Assembly: GCA_024516155.1 (NCBI GenBank)
Contig: JAJJXM010000010.1
Location: 248,001-312,000, forward strand
Direction of reading: 5' to 3'
From: Pyronema omphalodes
Lineage: Eukaryota > Ascomycota > Pezizomycetes > Pezizales > Pyronemataceae
DNA: 64,000 nucleotides
Every line of letters starts with the position of its first letter. Position 1 is the first letter of the stretch. The position numbers and the translations under genes are program-made. Below are positions 38,616 to 51,835 of this stretch, one piece after another. The notes below the pieces were generated by a model. That model saw nothing but the letters and a program-made list of their open reading frames with translations, made no database searches and was not told where the DNA came from.

Positions 38616-39606
38616 TTAGTAACGCTCCTTACGTCTGAGCTCGTCCGCGTACTCGTCGAGGGGAGAGCGGATGAGAGCAGTCTCCTTCCAGAGGTTGGGG
38701 GTGAGGAAAGCGTAGGTGTTGGAGACGGCGGTGAAGGCAGCCTTGAGGGTGTTCTCGAGGGTCTTGGTAGATCCGGAGGACTGGGTGTAGGCGTCGGAGA
38801 TACCAGCAAGCTGCATAAGACGCTTGACGGCGGGGGCGGCGACAAGTCCAGTTCCACGGGGAGCGGGGATAAGCTATCACCAACAGTCAGATTTTTGTGT
38901 TCATAAATCGATGTAGGGAGTTCATACGCGGACGGTGACGGATCCACACTTTCCGGACTCCTTAGCGGCCAAAGAGTGGGGCTCTCCGAGGGAGGTTCCC
39001 CAGTATCCACGACGGACAGGGAGGACAGCCAACTTGGCGATGATGATGGCGGCACGGATGGCAGTGGCAACCTCCTTGGAGGTCTTGATTCCGAGACCGA
39101 CGTGTCCCTCGGAGTCTCCGATGACAACGATGGCCTTGAAGCGGGTACGCTGACCGGCACGGGTCTGCTTCTGGACGGGCTTGATCTAAATTTCGGAAAC
39201 TCGAATCAGCTCTACCCAAGCTAAAATTGCAGCACAGAGAATCGAATTTCGAGGGCAATCTCAATATTCAAATTGGCCCTCTCCACCCAATTCACCGTAG
39301 GTTTGCAAAAAACCCAGATTTGCTCACCTTCATGACCTCATCCTTGAGCTTGGGCAAGAAGTGGTCGACAATCTGGTACTCCTTGATGGGGAGAGAGTGA
39401 AGGTAGATCTCCTCCATGGACTTGATCTTTCCAGCCTTGACGAGACGTCCGAGCTTGGTGACGGGCTGCCACTCCTTCTCCTCGTTCTTTCCGGCACCAC
39501 GGCGTCCACGTCCGCGTCCGCGTCCACCACGTCCTCCGCGACCACGGTCGCCGGCTCCTCCACGAGATCCGAATCCTCCACGTCCTGCGGGTGCTGCGTC
39601 GGCCAT
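38616..39606 (-). CDS. RPS2: 40S ribosomal protein S2 (uS5)
   Basis: Small-subunit protein at the mRNA entry channel, important for decoding accuracy. The exons are 39606-39328, 39185-38928 and 38873-38616, giving 795 nt and 264 residues. The N-terminus carries the family's RGG-rich extension ([16 protein letters not shown]), a known arginine-methylation target in this family. The S5 fold follows with [39 protein letters not shown] and [15 protein letters not shown]. Exon 3 carries [20 protein letters not shown] and the end [14 protein letters not shown]. Intron 1 is 142 nt, long for this window; intron 2 is 54 nt. CAGTCACA lies about 147 bp upstream of the ATG. Confidence 0.97.
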
Positions 39607-40809
39607 GTTTGTGTTTTTTGCTGCTGAAGGGATGTAGGGTAAAAGGGCGGCAGGCGACAACGGCGGATCGATTTTCGTGCTGAGTGCTGGGGTGCCTCCG
39701 ATAGTGTGCTTGTGTCGCATCGTTGCAAAGCCCCGCCCACGCTAGTGTAAAGCAGTCACAGCAGCAATGTGCGAGCTTCTTATCTAATCGATCAATCAGA
39801 TGATCTATTCCCCACAAAAATAAGCTCCCGCAACGCAAACAACTTCCATTTTTTGGAGTGTAAATTCCAGTAAAATCGCAAATTGTTGCGTTCAATTTAA
39901 TTTCAAAGACACGATTCATTTTAAAATAATGGATGTTTTACATCGTTGAAGTTATTCCCGTTACAATATCTTCACCCAATACCTGTTGATGCTCTCCTGC
40001 AAATTGGCTACAGCAAATATTCCAGGTGGAGCCTTCCGTCTTTCGCTTCCATGAACAGCGTCAGAGGGAATTGAAACCCGTGCTAACCATAGTTTAAGCA
40101 CGCTTATTCATCACTTTCATTACGGTTTTTGTTTATGCATCGACTTCGTATTATGTAGGCTTCTAGTCATATCACCCACATGTTTAGTTTCTACGACTAT
40201 GTATCCGCATAGTACATACTCCAAATCTATTCGGTCATCCCACAAAAAGTATATACGAGAAAATGTCACTATTTGACTTTGAGGGAAACTGACATTGTGC
40301 ATGGCTTGACAACGAGAATATTATCATTAAATATTGACTGGGGGACTCAGAACAATAGTTTAACTGCTTGAGCTTCCGAGCGCCGAGCTCCGTACAAGCA
40401 GAGCTGGTTCATGGGTGGTGTAAGACTGGAAGCTGGCCCATTGGTGCGCTATCCCTCCTCATCTCAACCATGGTAGTAACTACCAGTGTCACAGTTCAAT
40501 ACCTAATGCTCTCTGATTCTAGGATGCTAAGTACAACATGAACGTAATGGATAATCCGCGAAGTTGTGTGCGTGTTCCTTTTACCGGTACTTTTCAGTAA
40601 CGCTCTACGTATATTCCTAATTGGACAATCTACTTTTTCCAGTATCACAACCCATAACAAGTAGTCGAAATTGCCTGGTACCCGATTCCTGATCAGACTC
40701 GGCCGGTGATACCTGGAGGAAACAACCGACAGAAGTTTCCAGTGTTTTGGTTTAACTTGCCACAAAATTAATTATCCCCATTCAACATTAGCGCCTCATT
40801 AATTCTCCA
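39607..40809. other. RPS2 upstream region and DPM1 3' flank
   Basis: 1.2 kb. The left 250 bp is the RPS2 promoter with the HomolD-like box. The remainder holds only short unrecognisable frames. Confidence 0.6.
39753..39760 (+). promoter_or_regulatory. HomolD-like box (CAGTCACA)
   Basis: Exact CAGTCACA on the + strand, 147 bp upstream of the RPS2 ATG and opposite in orientation to the gene. Confidence 0.5.
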
Positions 40810-41650
<841 letters not shown>

Positions 41651-42577
41651 TGCAAGGGCGGGAGCAAAAGAGTGGTGGTGTTAAGGAGCGTGAGGTTGAG
41701 GCGAGCTGAGTTATGGATGCGTGTCGTCAACGCATGTCAAGGGGAGCTCCGGCATGGGTTGGCTCGGCGCTATGTGAGCTACAGCGAATATCACTGAATA
41801 TCACTCGTGGAAGGATAATCGATAGCTGTCGAGTGAAGATTGAAATCCGGGAGTTTCGCATAGATGGATTTTTGAGCATTCTTTGACCTTACATATTCAT
41901 TTAAGCTCTGCATTGCATAGAAATATAGAATGTCGATTAGGGAGCTGAGAGGTGGGTGAGGCAAGTCGAATGAACGGTTGATAGCCCGTGCATTAATCAG
42001 AGGAAGATTTGTATACACTGCAGTAATCTGCTCCAGCTCTGTTTTCTCATCTATAAAACGTCATCGCTCAAGTGGAATTCCAGCTGGTTCAAAAAGATTT
42101 GCAATTGGTCAGCCGATCCCCCTTCTCAGCCTGCTTTACAGCTGCAAATAGCTTCACTCTCCACCAGTATAACACAGCCATACAAAAATAATGCTTGAAA
42201 CCATCGCACATATATGGTATGAGACACAATGCATTGGATTATATGATAATCTAGTACAGTAGTTGGGGTAAGGAGGAACAGGTGAGAAAAAACAATACTA
42301 ACAAATCCCCGTGATTGACAAATTTTCGATGTGGATTCAACGGACTTCATGATATACGAATTTTGATTTTCAAAGATTAATTCATGGTAATATTGAATTT
42401 CACACGCGAATAATCTAGCGGTATTTGAAACAAGCGCCGTTTTTGATTGAAATGTTTGCCCGGAAAAAAGAGTTGTAAATGATGAACATTGCCTTTTGAG
42501 AAAATGACCACCTTGACAAACATGACCCAAGACCCACAACTCCGTCCACAAAAAAGCAAACCCAATTTTTGAAACGC
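41651..42577. other. DPM1 upstream region and RPS8 3' flank
   Basis: 927 bp with no recognisable gene. The DPM1 promoter lies at the left and the RPS8 3' UTR at the right. Confidence 0.6.
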
Positions 42578-43407
42578 TTATTTCTTGAGGGCACGCTGGT
42601 AGAAAGCGAGCTCCTCTCCCTCAAGGATGTATCCGTCAACACGTCCGGACTGTCCGGGGCGGGAAGAGACACAGGCCAAAAGACGTCCAGCGGCGAACTG
42701 GGACTCGAGGGCACCGTCAACCTTGGCGGTGGTCTGGCGAGCAGCGAGCTTGCGCTCGACGGACTTGGACTTGGTGACGGCCTCAGCAGCGGCAGCCTCC
42801 TCCTTGGCCTTCTGTCCACGTCTCTTTCCGAGGGGAAGACCGTAGTGGGCCTCGTACCACTGACGGAAAGGAGCGGCATCGATCTGGACAATGGCGGAGC
42901 GGGTCAAGGTGTTGGTACCTGACGTAACGTCAGAATGTGAAAAATCACCAATAAATCTTGCGGGATAACATACGGACGAGCTCGTTGTTGGAAGGGTGGT
43001 AAGCGACGGCGATAACACGGGTCTTCTTGGAGATTCCCTCGGATCCCCAGGAGAAGTTACCGGAGTCGAGACGGAGACCACGGAACTTGCGGTTTCCTCC
43101 ACGGGTGCGGACAACGTGGACACCTAGGATATGTGAGCCAGCCAGTTGAGAAATTGAGTATGCCAACCCGTTCGCTCCGCAAGTAAAATGCAGGCAGTGA
43201 CAGGAAGGCCTCCTGATCTCATGTTCAAAGCGAACAGCGGAGAAAAGGGTTTACGCGTAGAGTGTCTGGCTAGGATCACGTACGCTTAGGACCGATACGA
43301 GTAACGGCGGACTGGCGACCGAGCTCGAAAGCACGCTTCTTGCGGTAGTGAGAGCGCTTGGCTCCGGTGGCGGAGCGCTTGTGACGGCTGTCGCGAGAGA
43401 TACCCAT
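42578..43407 (-). CDS. RPS8: 40S ribosomal protein S8 (eS8)
   Basis: Small-subunit protein near the base of the body. The exons are 43407-43284, 43123-42974 and 42918-42578, giving 615 nt and 204 residues. The N-terminus [20 protein letters not shown] is diagnostic. The middle exon has [19 protein letters not shown] and [15 protein letters not shown]. The last has [20 protein letters not shown], a Lys/Ala/Glu-rich helix, and ends [20 protein letters not shown]. Intron 1 is 160 nt and intron 2 is 55 nt. A TGTGACTG (CAGTCACA in the gene direction) lies 274 bp upstream of the ATG. Confidence 0.97.
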
Positions 43408-45534
43408 TTTGTATTATCTATGTAATGTTAGCAGCTGCTCAAATGTCGTTGAAAGCTGAATTCGTAGTTCTGCGAGTCTGTCCGAATGTCTGGTCCAAAT
43501 CTTACAGAACTTCGTTCCGGCGTACGTACTTAGCGGTGTTCGGTAGAATCGCTAGGGGTCGTTAGTCGTGTCGGCGGTGGTTGTCTGCGGAGTATCACCA
43601 GCTGTACGCAAAATTGCCTGCGTGGAATTGTGTGTGGGAGTTCCATTGAAACGTTACCGGAAAAGGCTAGCGTATGGTGTTGTGACTGCTTTTTTCTGCA
43701 GCAGCGCCAATGAAAGTTGCAACTCTCGTTACCCTGTCGTATCTCACGTGCCGAGTTTTCGTCATATAATATCACTCATTTATTACTCTGCCGTTCTGCA
43801 GGGAAAAACTCATTGAAGAAGGCTTATGCAGTCAGGTGCGGGCCAAGAGAAAAAAACACATTGAGACTCGGTTTTTCTTTTCAGCACAACCTTTTAAACA
43901 CTTTCCTTGTGCTTTATCTTTACTTGCGTTTATTTGAGAATTCATTCTTCAAACATAAGTGATTTCAGGCAACTGACTGTGATGATGGTATTTTATCATC
44001 TGCGGTTGGTACTGATCTCAATCCAGCAATTAAAGAGCTCCAAGTACCTTCTAATTTGCAGTGCTTCCACGTGTCTGTCACTCCCAAACTTTCGTAAGCG
44101 ATATCAGCTAAGGCCTTTTCAAATCTAGTGCAGATCCTCTACCCGCTGCTATATCTGGCGGGCAGTCTTTCACCGATTTTACATAGGCCCCCCTGTGCTG
44201 GTCGTTCCAATTACCTGGCCGCTAGAAAGCTCTACCGAACTACATGATCATCAATGGTCAAATTCTTCAAGTCATTTGAAGCTGGATGTCGCCGCATCAG
44301 CATGGATGCACACGTCAACTTAAAACCCATCTTGGGTGAATTACTATCGGCAATAACGATCTAAATACATACTCTTGATGAACTGCATCTCCGACTGATT
44401 TATTTGCTGTGTAAGCTCATCTTGTATGGGATTTTGGCACTGATGATTCACGTTTGGAGAATTCGCCGTTTCGAGCTAGTCTGAAGGTCATTTTCGAAAC
44501 ATTCAATTGATGGAATGTCACAAGTAGAAAACACCTTGGAGAAGGAACACCAGGTATATATCAGGGCTTTTGATTCATAAATCAATACTAGTATTGAAAT
44601 TCTTACTGGCAATTCCATGGATAGAAATGACGACTTGATGGGCCCTTTAACTTTTGCTGAATAAGCGGATGATTTTCCATACACATGACACCAGAACCAT
44701 TGTGGAATCAAAGAATGAACATTCCAAAGAAGAAATTATCACTGGTCTTTGTCATGTTCCGTTCTCCCATCCTCTGTCAAAAACCCCGTCTTGGTGATGG
44801 ATATCTGGTGACTCATCATCATCGTCGATCTTCCCACTAAAGCTCATGATTCTGGGCCAAATGACATCTCATCCACCGCCGATCTCCCCTCACTGAAAGT
44901 GTCTATACCCGAAGAGCCGCCATACTCATTTGTTATGACGAATTTCCCTGCATTTCATGCGCAGCAGCAACAGAATAATCCAGATCTCGGAAGGGAGCAT
45001 CTCTTCCCCGACAAACATGGCTGCCAAGATTCCCCAATTGAGCGAGTTTCTATTCGCGGATTCAACAAGTTCAACACTTTACCCTCGCTTGGCTCATAAC
45101 TGGAAGGTCTGTCCTGCCCTTTCGACGATCAATCTCGAATTATGGGGCAACTTTGTCCGCATTTAGGCGTACCGTCGGCAATTTAAAGCCGCTTCTCGTA
45201 CATGGCGCTGAACGTGCTTCCGAGAGGCTTTAACCATAATAAGTCCAATTGGCTGACCATCGCGGGTCGTGGCGCGGCTGAGCCGTTCTAGTGGGTGGTT
45301 CTCTAGCTGTAATTGCCAATTACAGTTTAGTCAGCCTCGTTAATCCCTGCAGATATCCTTCCGGCATTTTGAACTTTTTCCTGGAGGCTTGGCCTCATGA
45401 GATGCACCTCCGTCTCGCCACCTCTAAGAGTCACCCCTCCCCCGCATATCTCCTCCGCCGTATATCAGCATTCCCGCCCTGCACGAGCTCTTGTCGAGTC
45501 CTCAATCCCTCCGATACACCTCCCTTAATACTCA
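43408..45534. other. Divergent gap between RPS8 and threonine synthase
   Basis: 2.1 kb holding both promoters. A 96-codon open stretch on the + strand (44812-45099) overlaps a 31-codon acidic minus-strand frame. Neither fits a known family. Confidence 0.55.
43681..43688 (-). promoter_or_regulatory. HomolD-like box (CAGTCACA)
   Basis: TGTGACTG on the + strand, CAGTCACA toward RPS8, 274 bp upstream of its ATG. It is further away than at the other ribosomal protein genes, so a 5' UTR intron or a distal start would be needed. Confidence 0.45.
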
Positions 45535-47227
45535 ATGGCTGCGCCAACTGCTTCCCAGCGATATCTGAGTTCTCGTGGAGGCTCATACGGCGTATGTTGA
45601 CGTGCCCCACGTGTTCGTGCCATCCATGTACTAAGCTCAGACTCAGTTCTCCTTCGAGGAGGCCGTACTCAAGGGACTTGCTGCGGACGGTGGTCTCTTC
45701 ATCCCGGAGGCGATTCCCTCTCTTCCCGCTGGCTGGGAGTCGGCATGGGCAGGACTCAGCTTCCAGGAACTCGCCTACGAGGTTCTCTCTCTTTACATCT
45801 CTGCCGATGAGATCTCCGCCGAGGATCTCAAGTCTCTCATTGACCGCTCTTACTCCACCTTCCGCCACCCTGACATCGCGCCCGTTGTGGACTTGATTCC
45901 TGAGGACAACCTTCACGTCATGGAGCTTTTCCACGGCCCCACCTTCGCTTTCAAGGACGTTGCGCTTCAGTTTGTCGGAAACCTCTTCGAATACTTCCTT
46001 ATCCGCAAGAACGCCCAGAATGACGCGGAGGATGGTAAGCGCCACGCTTTGACTGTCATTGGAGCTACCAGTGGAGATACCGGTTCTGCCGCCATCTACG
46101 GTCTTCGCGGAAAAAAGGATGTTTCCGTCTTTATTCTTCACCCCAAGGGCAAGGTCTCTCCTATCCAGGAGGCCCAGATGACCACTGTTCTCGACGACAA
46201 CGTCCACAATTTGGCCGTTGAGGGAACTTTTGACGACTGCCAGGACATTGTTAAGACTCTTTTCTCTCACCCTGTTCTTAGCAAGACCCACAACCTTGGT
46301 GCGGTTAACTCCATCAACTGGGCTCGTATCCTCGCCCAGATTGTCTACTACTTCTCTTCCTACTTCACGCTCGCCAACAAGGTTGGAGGAACCCCCAAGA
46401 TTCGTTACGTTGTCCCCACCGGAAACTTCGGTGATATCTTGGCTGGTTACTTCGCCAAGCGCATGGGTCTTCCTATCGACCAGCTCGTCATCGCCACCAA
46501 CGCGAACGACATCCTCGACCGCTTTGTCAAGTCCGGACGTTACGAGAAGCACCCCGTCTCTGCCGAGGAGGGTGAGGGAGGAATTGCCGAGGACGGTGCC
46601 AAGGCCCACCCTGGCGGAGTTAAGGAGACTCTTGCTCCCGCTATGGACATTCTTGTCTCCTCTAACTTTGAGCGTTTGCTCTGGTACCTTGCTCTTGAGT
46701 GCATCTCTGAGGTTGCTGTCGGCAATGAGGAGCCTACCCAGGAGCAGAAGGAGACCGCCGGAGCTACCGTTCAGCAGTGGATGAACGACCTCAAGACCGT
46801 CGGAACCACCATCGTGCCCGACTCCGTTCTTTCCGCTGCCCGTCGTGACTTCGCCTCTGAGAGGGTCTCAGATGAGGACACCATCGCTACCATTAAGAAG
46901 GTCTTCACCACCCCTCCTTCTGCCCCCTACGTTCTCGACCCCCACAGTGCCATCGGTGTCTGTGCTGCCATGCGCATCATTGAGAAGTCTCAGGACAAGG
47001 ACGCCCACTACGTCTCTTTGTCTACCGCCCACCCTGCCAAGTTCAACCACGCTGTTGATTTGGCATTAGGTGAGGTTGAAGGATACGACTTTGAGACCAC
47101 TGTGCGGCCGAAGGAGTTTATTGGTTTGGAGCAGCGGGAGAAGCGGGTGCGTGTCATTGAGCGCCCAGATGCTGAGTTGGTCAGAGCGGCAGTTGAGGAG
47201 ATGCTCGAGGTTGAGGGTAAAGTTTAA
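45535..47227 (+). CDS. THR4: Threonine synthase
   Basis: PLP enzyme that converts O-phosphohomoserine to threonine, the last step of threonine synthesis. Exon 1 is 45535-45591 (MAAPTASQRYLSSRGGSYG). Exon 2 starts at 45641 or, equally in frame, 45647, because two CAG acceptors lie 6 bp apart; the protein is 547 or 545 residues. The fungal-type fold shows LAADGGLFIPE, the PLP lysine in GPTFAFKDVALQ (about residue 124), GATSGDTGSAAIYGLRGKKD, the phosphate-binding VVPTGNFGDILAGYFAK, and SSNFERLLWYLA. There is an acidic insert of about 25 residues (EEGEGGIAEDG) relative to yeast Thr4. It ends in RPDAELVRAAVEEMLEVEGKV. The codon use is strongly biased, with many C-ending codons, so it is probably highly expressed. 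Confidence 0.96.
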
Positions 47228-48645
47228 TTTTTGGGTCTGATTTTTTTGGGTTGACGGCGTTTTTTTCTTATTTGGGAACTTGATAAAAATATATGGTATA
47301 TAGAGATGGATAGAAAGATGGAGCGATATTAAGCTCGGGTTTTTTTTTGGTTCCGCTGTTCTTCTTTGTGGCAGTTAAGTATTGACGTACATGTTATCTT
47401 GTGCGAATTTCAATAGTGAAACCAAATTTATTTATACCCATACATCAAATCATTTTCAAATATGTATTGCGTTTAACTATCGTGGCCCTTACAGATTGGT
47501 GTACTCGGGTACTCGGGTACTAGGGTGACTCCGGTATTCTTTTTGTATCACTGCATCTGACTTTGTTCCCTAATACAACTGCAAATGCCAATACATCACC
47601 TTCTATGAAGCAATGAATACCTTTCGCTATCACAGCGTTTTCGATCCTTTACCTCCTCTCAAGAAACCTTCTAAGTACGGCTGTGTCATCACTATATGAG
47701 AATTGTATAGGATGCACTCAACTTAACCCGTCCCCAAGTACAACCCAGGGCGATCCCCCATGCGTCTTAGATTCACCCACCCCTACATATACATAACAAT
47801 CCGCAGTTCCCCAGCTTCTCATGAAGCCACATACGATTCACATAGTTCGTTCACAAGGTAGGTTCACATATTCTCACTCATACCCAAAAATGATGTTCTG
47901 CTGTCGTTAAATCGAGTTGAGTCAGAAGTTCACCCTTGTGAACCCAGAATGAACCATTAACCATCAAAAAAACCTACATACCCTTCATGCATCAGTGAGT
48001 TGTGTACACTTGTATATGTACAGCCTTGTAATGCCCTAGGTGCTGTGGTCTCTGCTATATATACCGGGACATCGTAGGTTAGGGAGATTATGTATAAACT
48101 ACAAATTCATTTTAATTTACTGTAGCTAGTTATGTATAACGTTTTTTATCATCCATGTGAGATGTCTATCTTAGCTATGATGCTCAACTATTCTGAAATT
48201 GCGAGGCTGTACATATCATCAGAAGTATATATTTCATTGCAACTTGCATTATTAATTGACGACGTCGATTACATCCGAGTAATCCAGAGTCTTTTTCAAC
48301 TCTGTGATGGAGTGATAAAATCTTGAGGTTCCAGAAGCCACAATATACTTTAGACCGAATTTTTCGGGAAATCATGACTGTAGGGAACGTGTGAACGAGA
48401 GATGACTTTGGTGGAAATAATATTGAGATTTGGGTATGAATAGGGACTAGGGATAGAGACATGGATTATGGATAGAGGTATAGACATGGATAAAGTTGAG
48501 CATACATGTAATCTATGCTTCACAGTGAATAGAGTAAGTACCTATGGACTGTCTCTATATCATTGTAAATATATACATACGTAGGTATAATCTTCTCAGG
48601 AATCATGAATCACGGGGGTATGCAGATTTTTCATCATTAACTTCC

Positions 48646-48690
48646 ATTCCAAGTACCTTCCTTCTTTCCTTCCTTTCTTCCTTTCCACGG
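48646..48690. repeat. CTTC-rich microsatellite
   Basis: Irregular repeats of CCTT/CTTT/TTCC over about 45 bp. Confidence 0.7.
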
Positions 48691-51580
48691 TTCAACCACG
48701 GCCAACCTACCCAGCCGCACTCACGAAAAATAAGATATAATAAAATAGAAAAAAAAAAACCTGGGTTCTGCACAAGGACAAGGATAAAATAATACGGAAT
48801 AACATGTTTCGAAATCTGCAGTCAGCAGTCACTAGTTCTAGTCAGCAGGATGGGATAAATAAATTCCTGAATCTCGGGGTTGGGAGAGGGGTCATGAAGA
48901 AATGGAGTATTACGTATGGAAGTTTATAGATTCTGGGGGTTGCGTTTTAAAGTGTGGGACACAAATTTAAACTTGATTTTCATCCTGCCGGCGGAGAGTT
49001 GGGATGGGATGATGTAGAGCTAGTAGTTACCGTTCCCGTGAGCTAGGGATGACAACGATGATGATGATATAGGTCTCGGATCTTAATCAAGTTTAATTAT
49101 GAGGCTCTACGGTGTTACAACTTACTGTGGGGTAATGTGAATTAGGGTTTAATATATATTGTCCGACTATTGAAGGAAATGGCTGGCTTGTGCAGGATAC
49201 GGGATATGGGGTAAGGGGCACGGGGTATACAAGGCATAAGGAGTAGATGATGATCATGGGGACTTATTCAAACTCCAAAGGCTTGCAAGTTGCAAAAACT
49301 CCTTCAAGAAAAAGAAATGAACTTTGATGTTATATTATATATAAATTCTACACAAGAAAAACATGCATGAACATATTTTTCGCTAACCAGAGACATGGAG
49401 ATAGATATAAAGCAACCCAGGATTAACTTTGAATCTCGGGTTCTTCTTCATCTTCTTTTTTCTCTCCTTTTTTCGATTCGTCATACTAATTTTTATTCTT
49501 TTTCTCTATTTTTGAGGAAAATTAGACAAGAAATATGGTATTATTGAACGAAAAGGGCAAAGTAAAGTGGAGGTGGAGGACAGAACTGATTGAATGCGGT
49601 AAAGATTTAAGTCCATGCGTTCTGCAGAAAGCGATATACCCAATGTGGAAACTCCACCTCCACGTATCAGCCACATGAACCCTAAGTGTGCTCATGTGCA
49701 AGTAACCTGAGCCCTAAGTGCGGCTAAGACACCAGAGCCCTAGGGCCTAGGCGACTTTCAACAGATATTCTATCGAGCTATGGAGTTACAAAGCCCAACT
49801 AACCTTCAACTTCTAAAGGGAAAACATACGGAAGAATGGAGCTCAAGCAACGGGTTTGAAATCTGTGGGCAAAAAAAAAAAGAAAAAAAAACTACATAGG
49901 GGTACATACATACATCGTATAATTCTGTATACTAGTGTGGCAGATATACAAGTAATACACGACAAGTAAGGAACATCACTAATACCTCTAGCTCTTCTAT
50001 TTCACTACAGATGCACCTTTTACGAAGCTTGAATTCGTATTCCGGGTCCCACGGTGTTCTTGTTGCGATAATATGGATGCTGGCGTTGATAGCGTTGATC
50101 AACTGCAACGGTGTTATGTTTCATATAAAAAGAAAAATTATTGGATTATAACCAGATAACAAGATTTCTCATTCATGAGGCTTATGAGACTAAACCAAAC
50201 AATGGCAAGTACGTACTAGATGTACCTAGCTATATAGGATTTTGGTTTCTTTTCTTTTCTTTTGGCGGTGACCGCTGGATGTCATGCTGGTAAATTCTAC
50301 GTAGTGCATACATACCTCCTAGTATTTATTAGCACCTTTTAGTTCCTATTAGCTCTTAGTATAGCTGACACTGGACGGTGTCTTTCGTTCCCTTGGCGAC
50401 ACATATATATACACAGAGTGAAGTATACCACCTTACGTATGTACCTAGAAACCATGGAAGTCTGATTCCTAGACATGGCAGCTGCCTATGAAGTATACTT
50501 ATGGGCTTAATTCTGTATTTCGTATTTCATATTCTATGTTCTGTAATCGGTATTTTTTTCTCGCTATCGCAATATATAGCGATATTTGAAAGTGGAGTCC
50601 CATGGCCTCAATCTCAGGGATTCTTGGGGATTCATGCAAATTCATCTGCAAGAGAATATTCGATGTTTCAACCGGTGTGTTTAGAAGCATACACACATGC
50701 ATACATACCTGCATACAGACATATCCCAGCATCAATCTGTGTCACCGAACGACGAAAGAACTTCCACACCTTCCTCTTCTCCTGCACAGACACACGCACA
50801 AGTCTGAGTTACCATTGGTAATATACCGCGTTCGGGTATTAACGGACAGGGCAGAATGGTCAGATTAGGTGTTTTTTTGCGACACTTTAGGTGGGGAAGA
50901 GAGAAACAGGGGATGGATGATGGAATAGAGTTGTGAAGGATTCAGATTTTGCGGGGAAAAGAAATAGATAAGAGTACAAAGTTATGAGATCTGAATATGA
51001 GCTTGATTACTTGGTTACTTGGTTTCTTGGTTACTGTAGTCACTGTAGTCACTACGTCGTTTATGTTCTGCTGCGGAAAGAGAGCGTCGCGATCGATCCA
51101 TCGCGGTGCACAGACAAGCATGAGCACGCTACATACGTGCACAGCGCTGCGCTGCCTCGGGTTGTCATGCGCTGGGTGACAAGTGGGGGAGGAGGGAATG
51201 GAATGGCCAGTCCAGAATAAAATGGTCGTCTCGGATTTGTGTGGATGGATGCTTGCTGGGGTTGCGGTGGAAATAACGCTGTGTCGGCGTGGAAAGCGTG
51301 GAGTCGGCATGGGATGGGCTGGAAGCATCATCGAAGCATCATCGAAGCATGGAATGGAAGGATGAAGGAAGCATTTTGCCTTTGCGGGTGTGATCATCTG
51401 GCTGGCTGGGTGCGAGCGTGCACGGTGTTTCCGTGGACCGTGGTCAGGATCCTTGCGAAAAGCACCAACATATGACATCTGTAGGGAGGCCATTACCAGC
51501 CGATGAACTGTGCTTTGGACACACGCCACTCCTATTCGCACTGACTGGGAGAGGGGGATGCAGGAGGGAAGGGTGGTTAC

Positions 51581-51835
51581 AGAAGGGAAGAGTAGTTACA
51601 GAAGGGGGATGGTGGTTGAAATAGTACTTGCAGAAGGGGAATGGTGGTTGGAATAGTACCTGCAGATGGGGAATAGCACTTGGAATACTACTTTCAGAAG
51701 GGGAATAGTAGTTGCAATACTACTTACAGTAAGGGAATAGTAGTTGAAATACTAATTACAAAAAGGAATAGTAATTTAAATATTACCCCCCAAAATGGAA
51801 TAGTACTCACAATATTAGTTACAGAAGGGAATACC
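51581..51835. repeat. 32-bp tandem repeat, seven units plus partial ends
   Basis: Units start at 51600, 51632, 51664, 51696, 51728, 51760 and 51792. The consensus begins AGAAGGGGAATAGTAGTTG and continues AATACTACTTAC. Partial units lie at 51581-51599 and 51823-51835. Divergence from the consensus grows toward the right end. Each unit contains a short imperfect dyad around AGTAGTTG..ATACTACT. Confidence 0.9.

Noticed and set aside
44812..45099. A 96-codon open stretch with QQQQNN, overlapped by a 31-codon acidic minus-strand frame
   Set aside because: No ATG in a good position, no family resemblance and no splice model. Composition alone is not enough.
45431..46609. A 392-codon minus-strand frame overlapping threonine synthase
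   Set aside because: Shadow of the highly biased coding strand. Its translation resembles no family.
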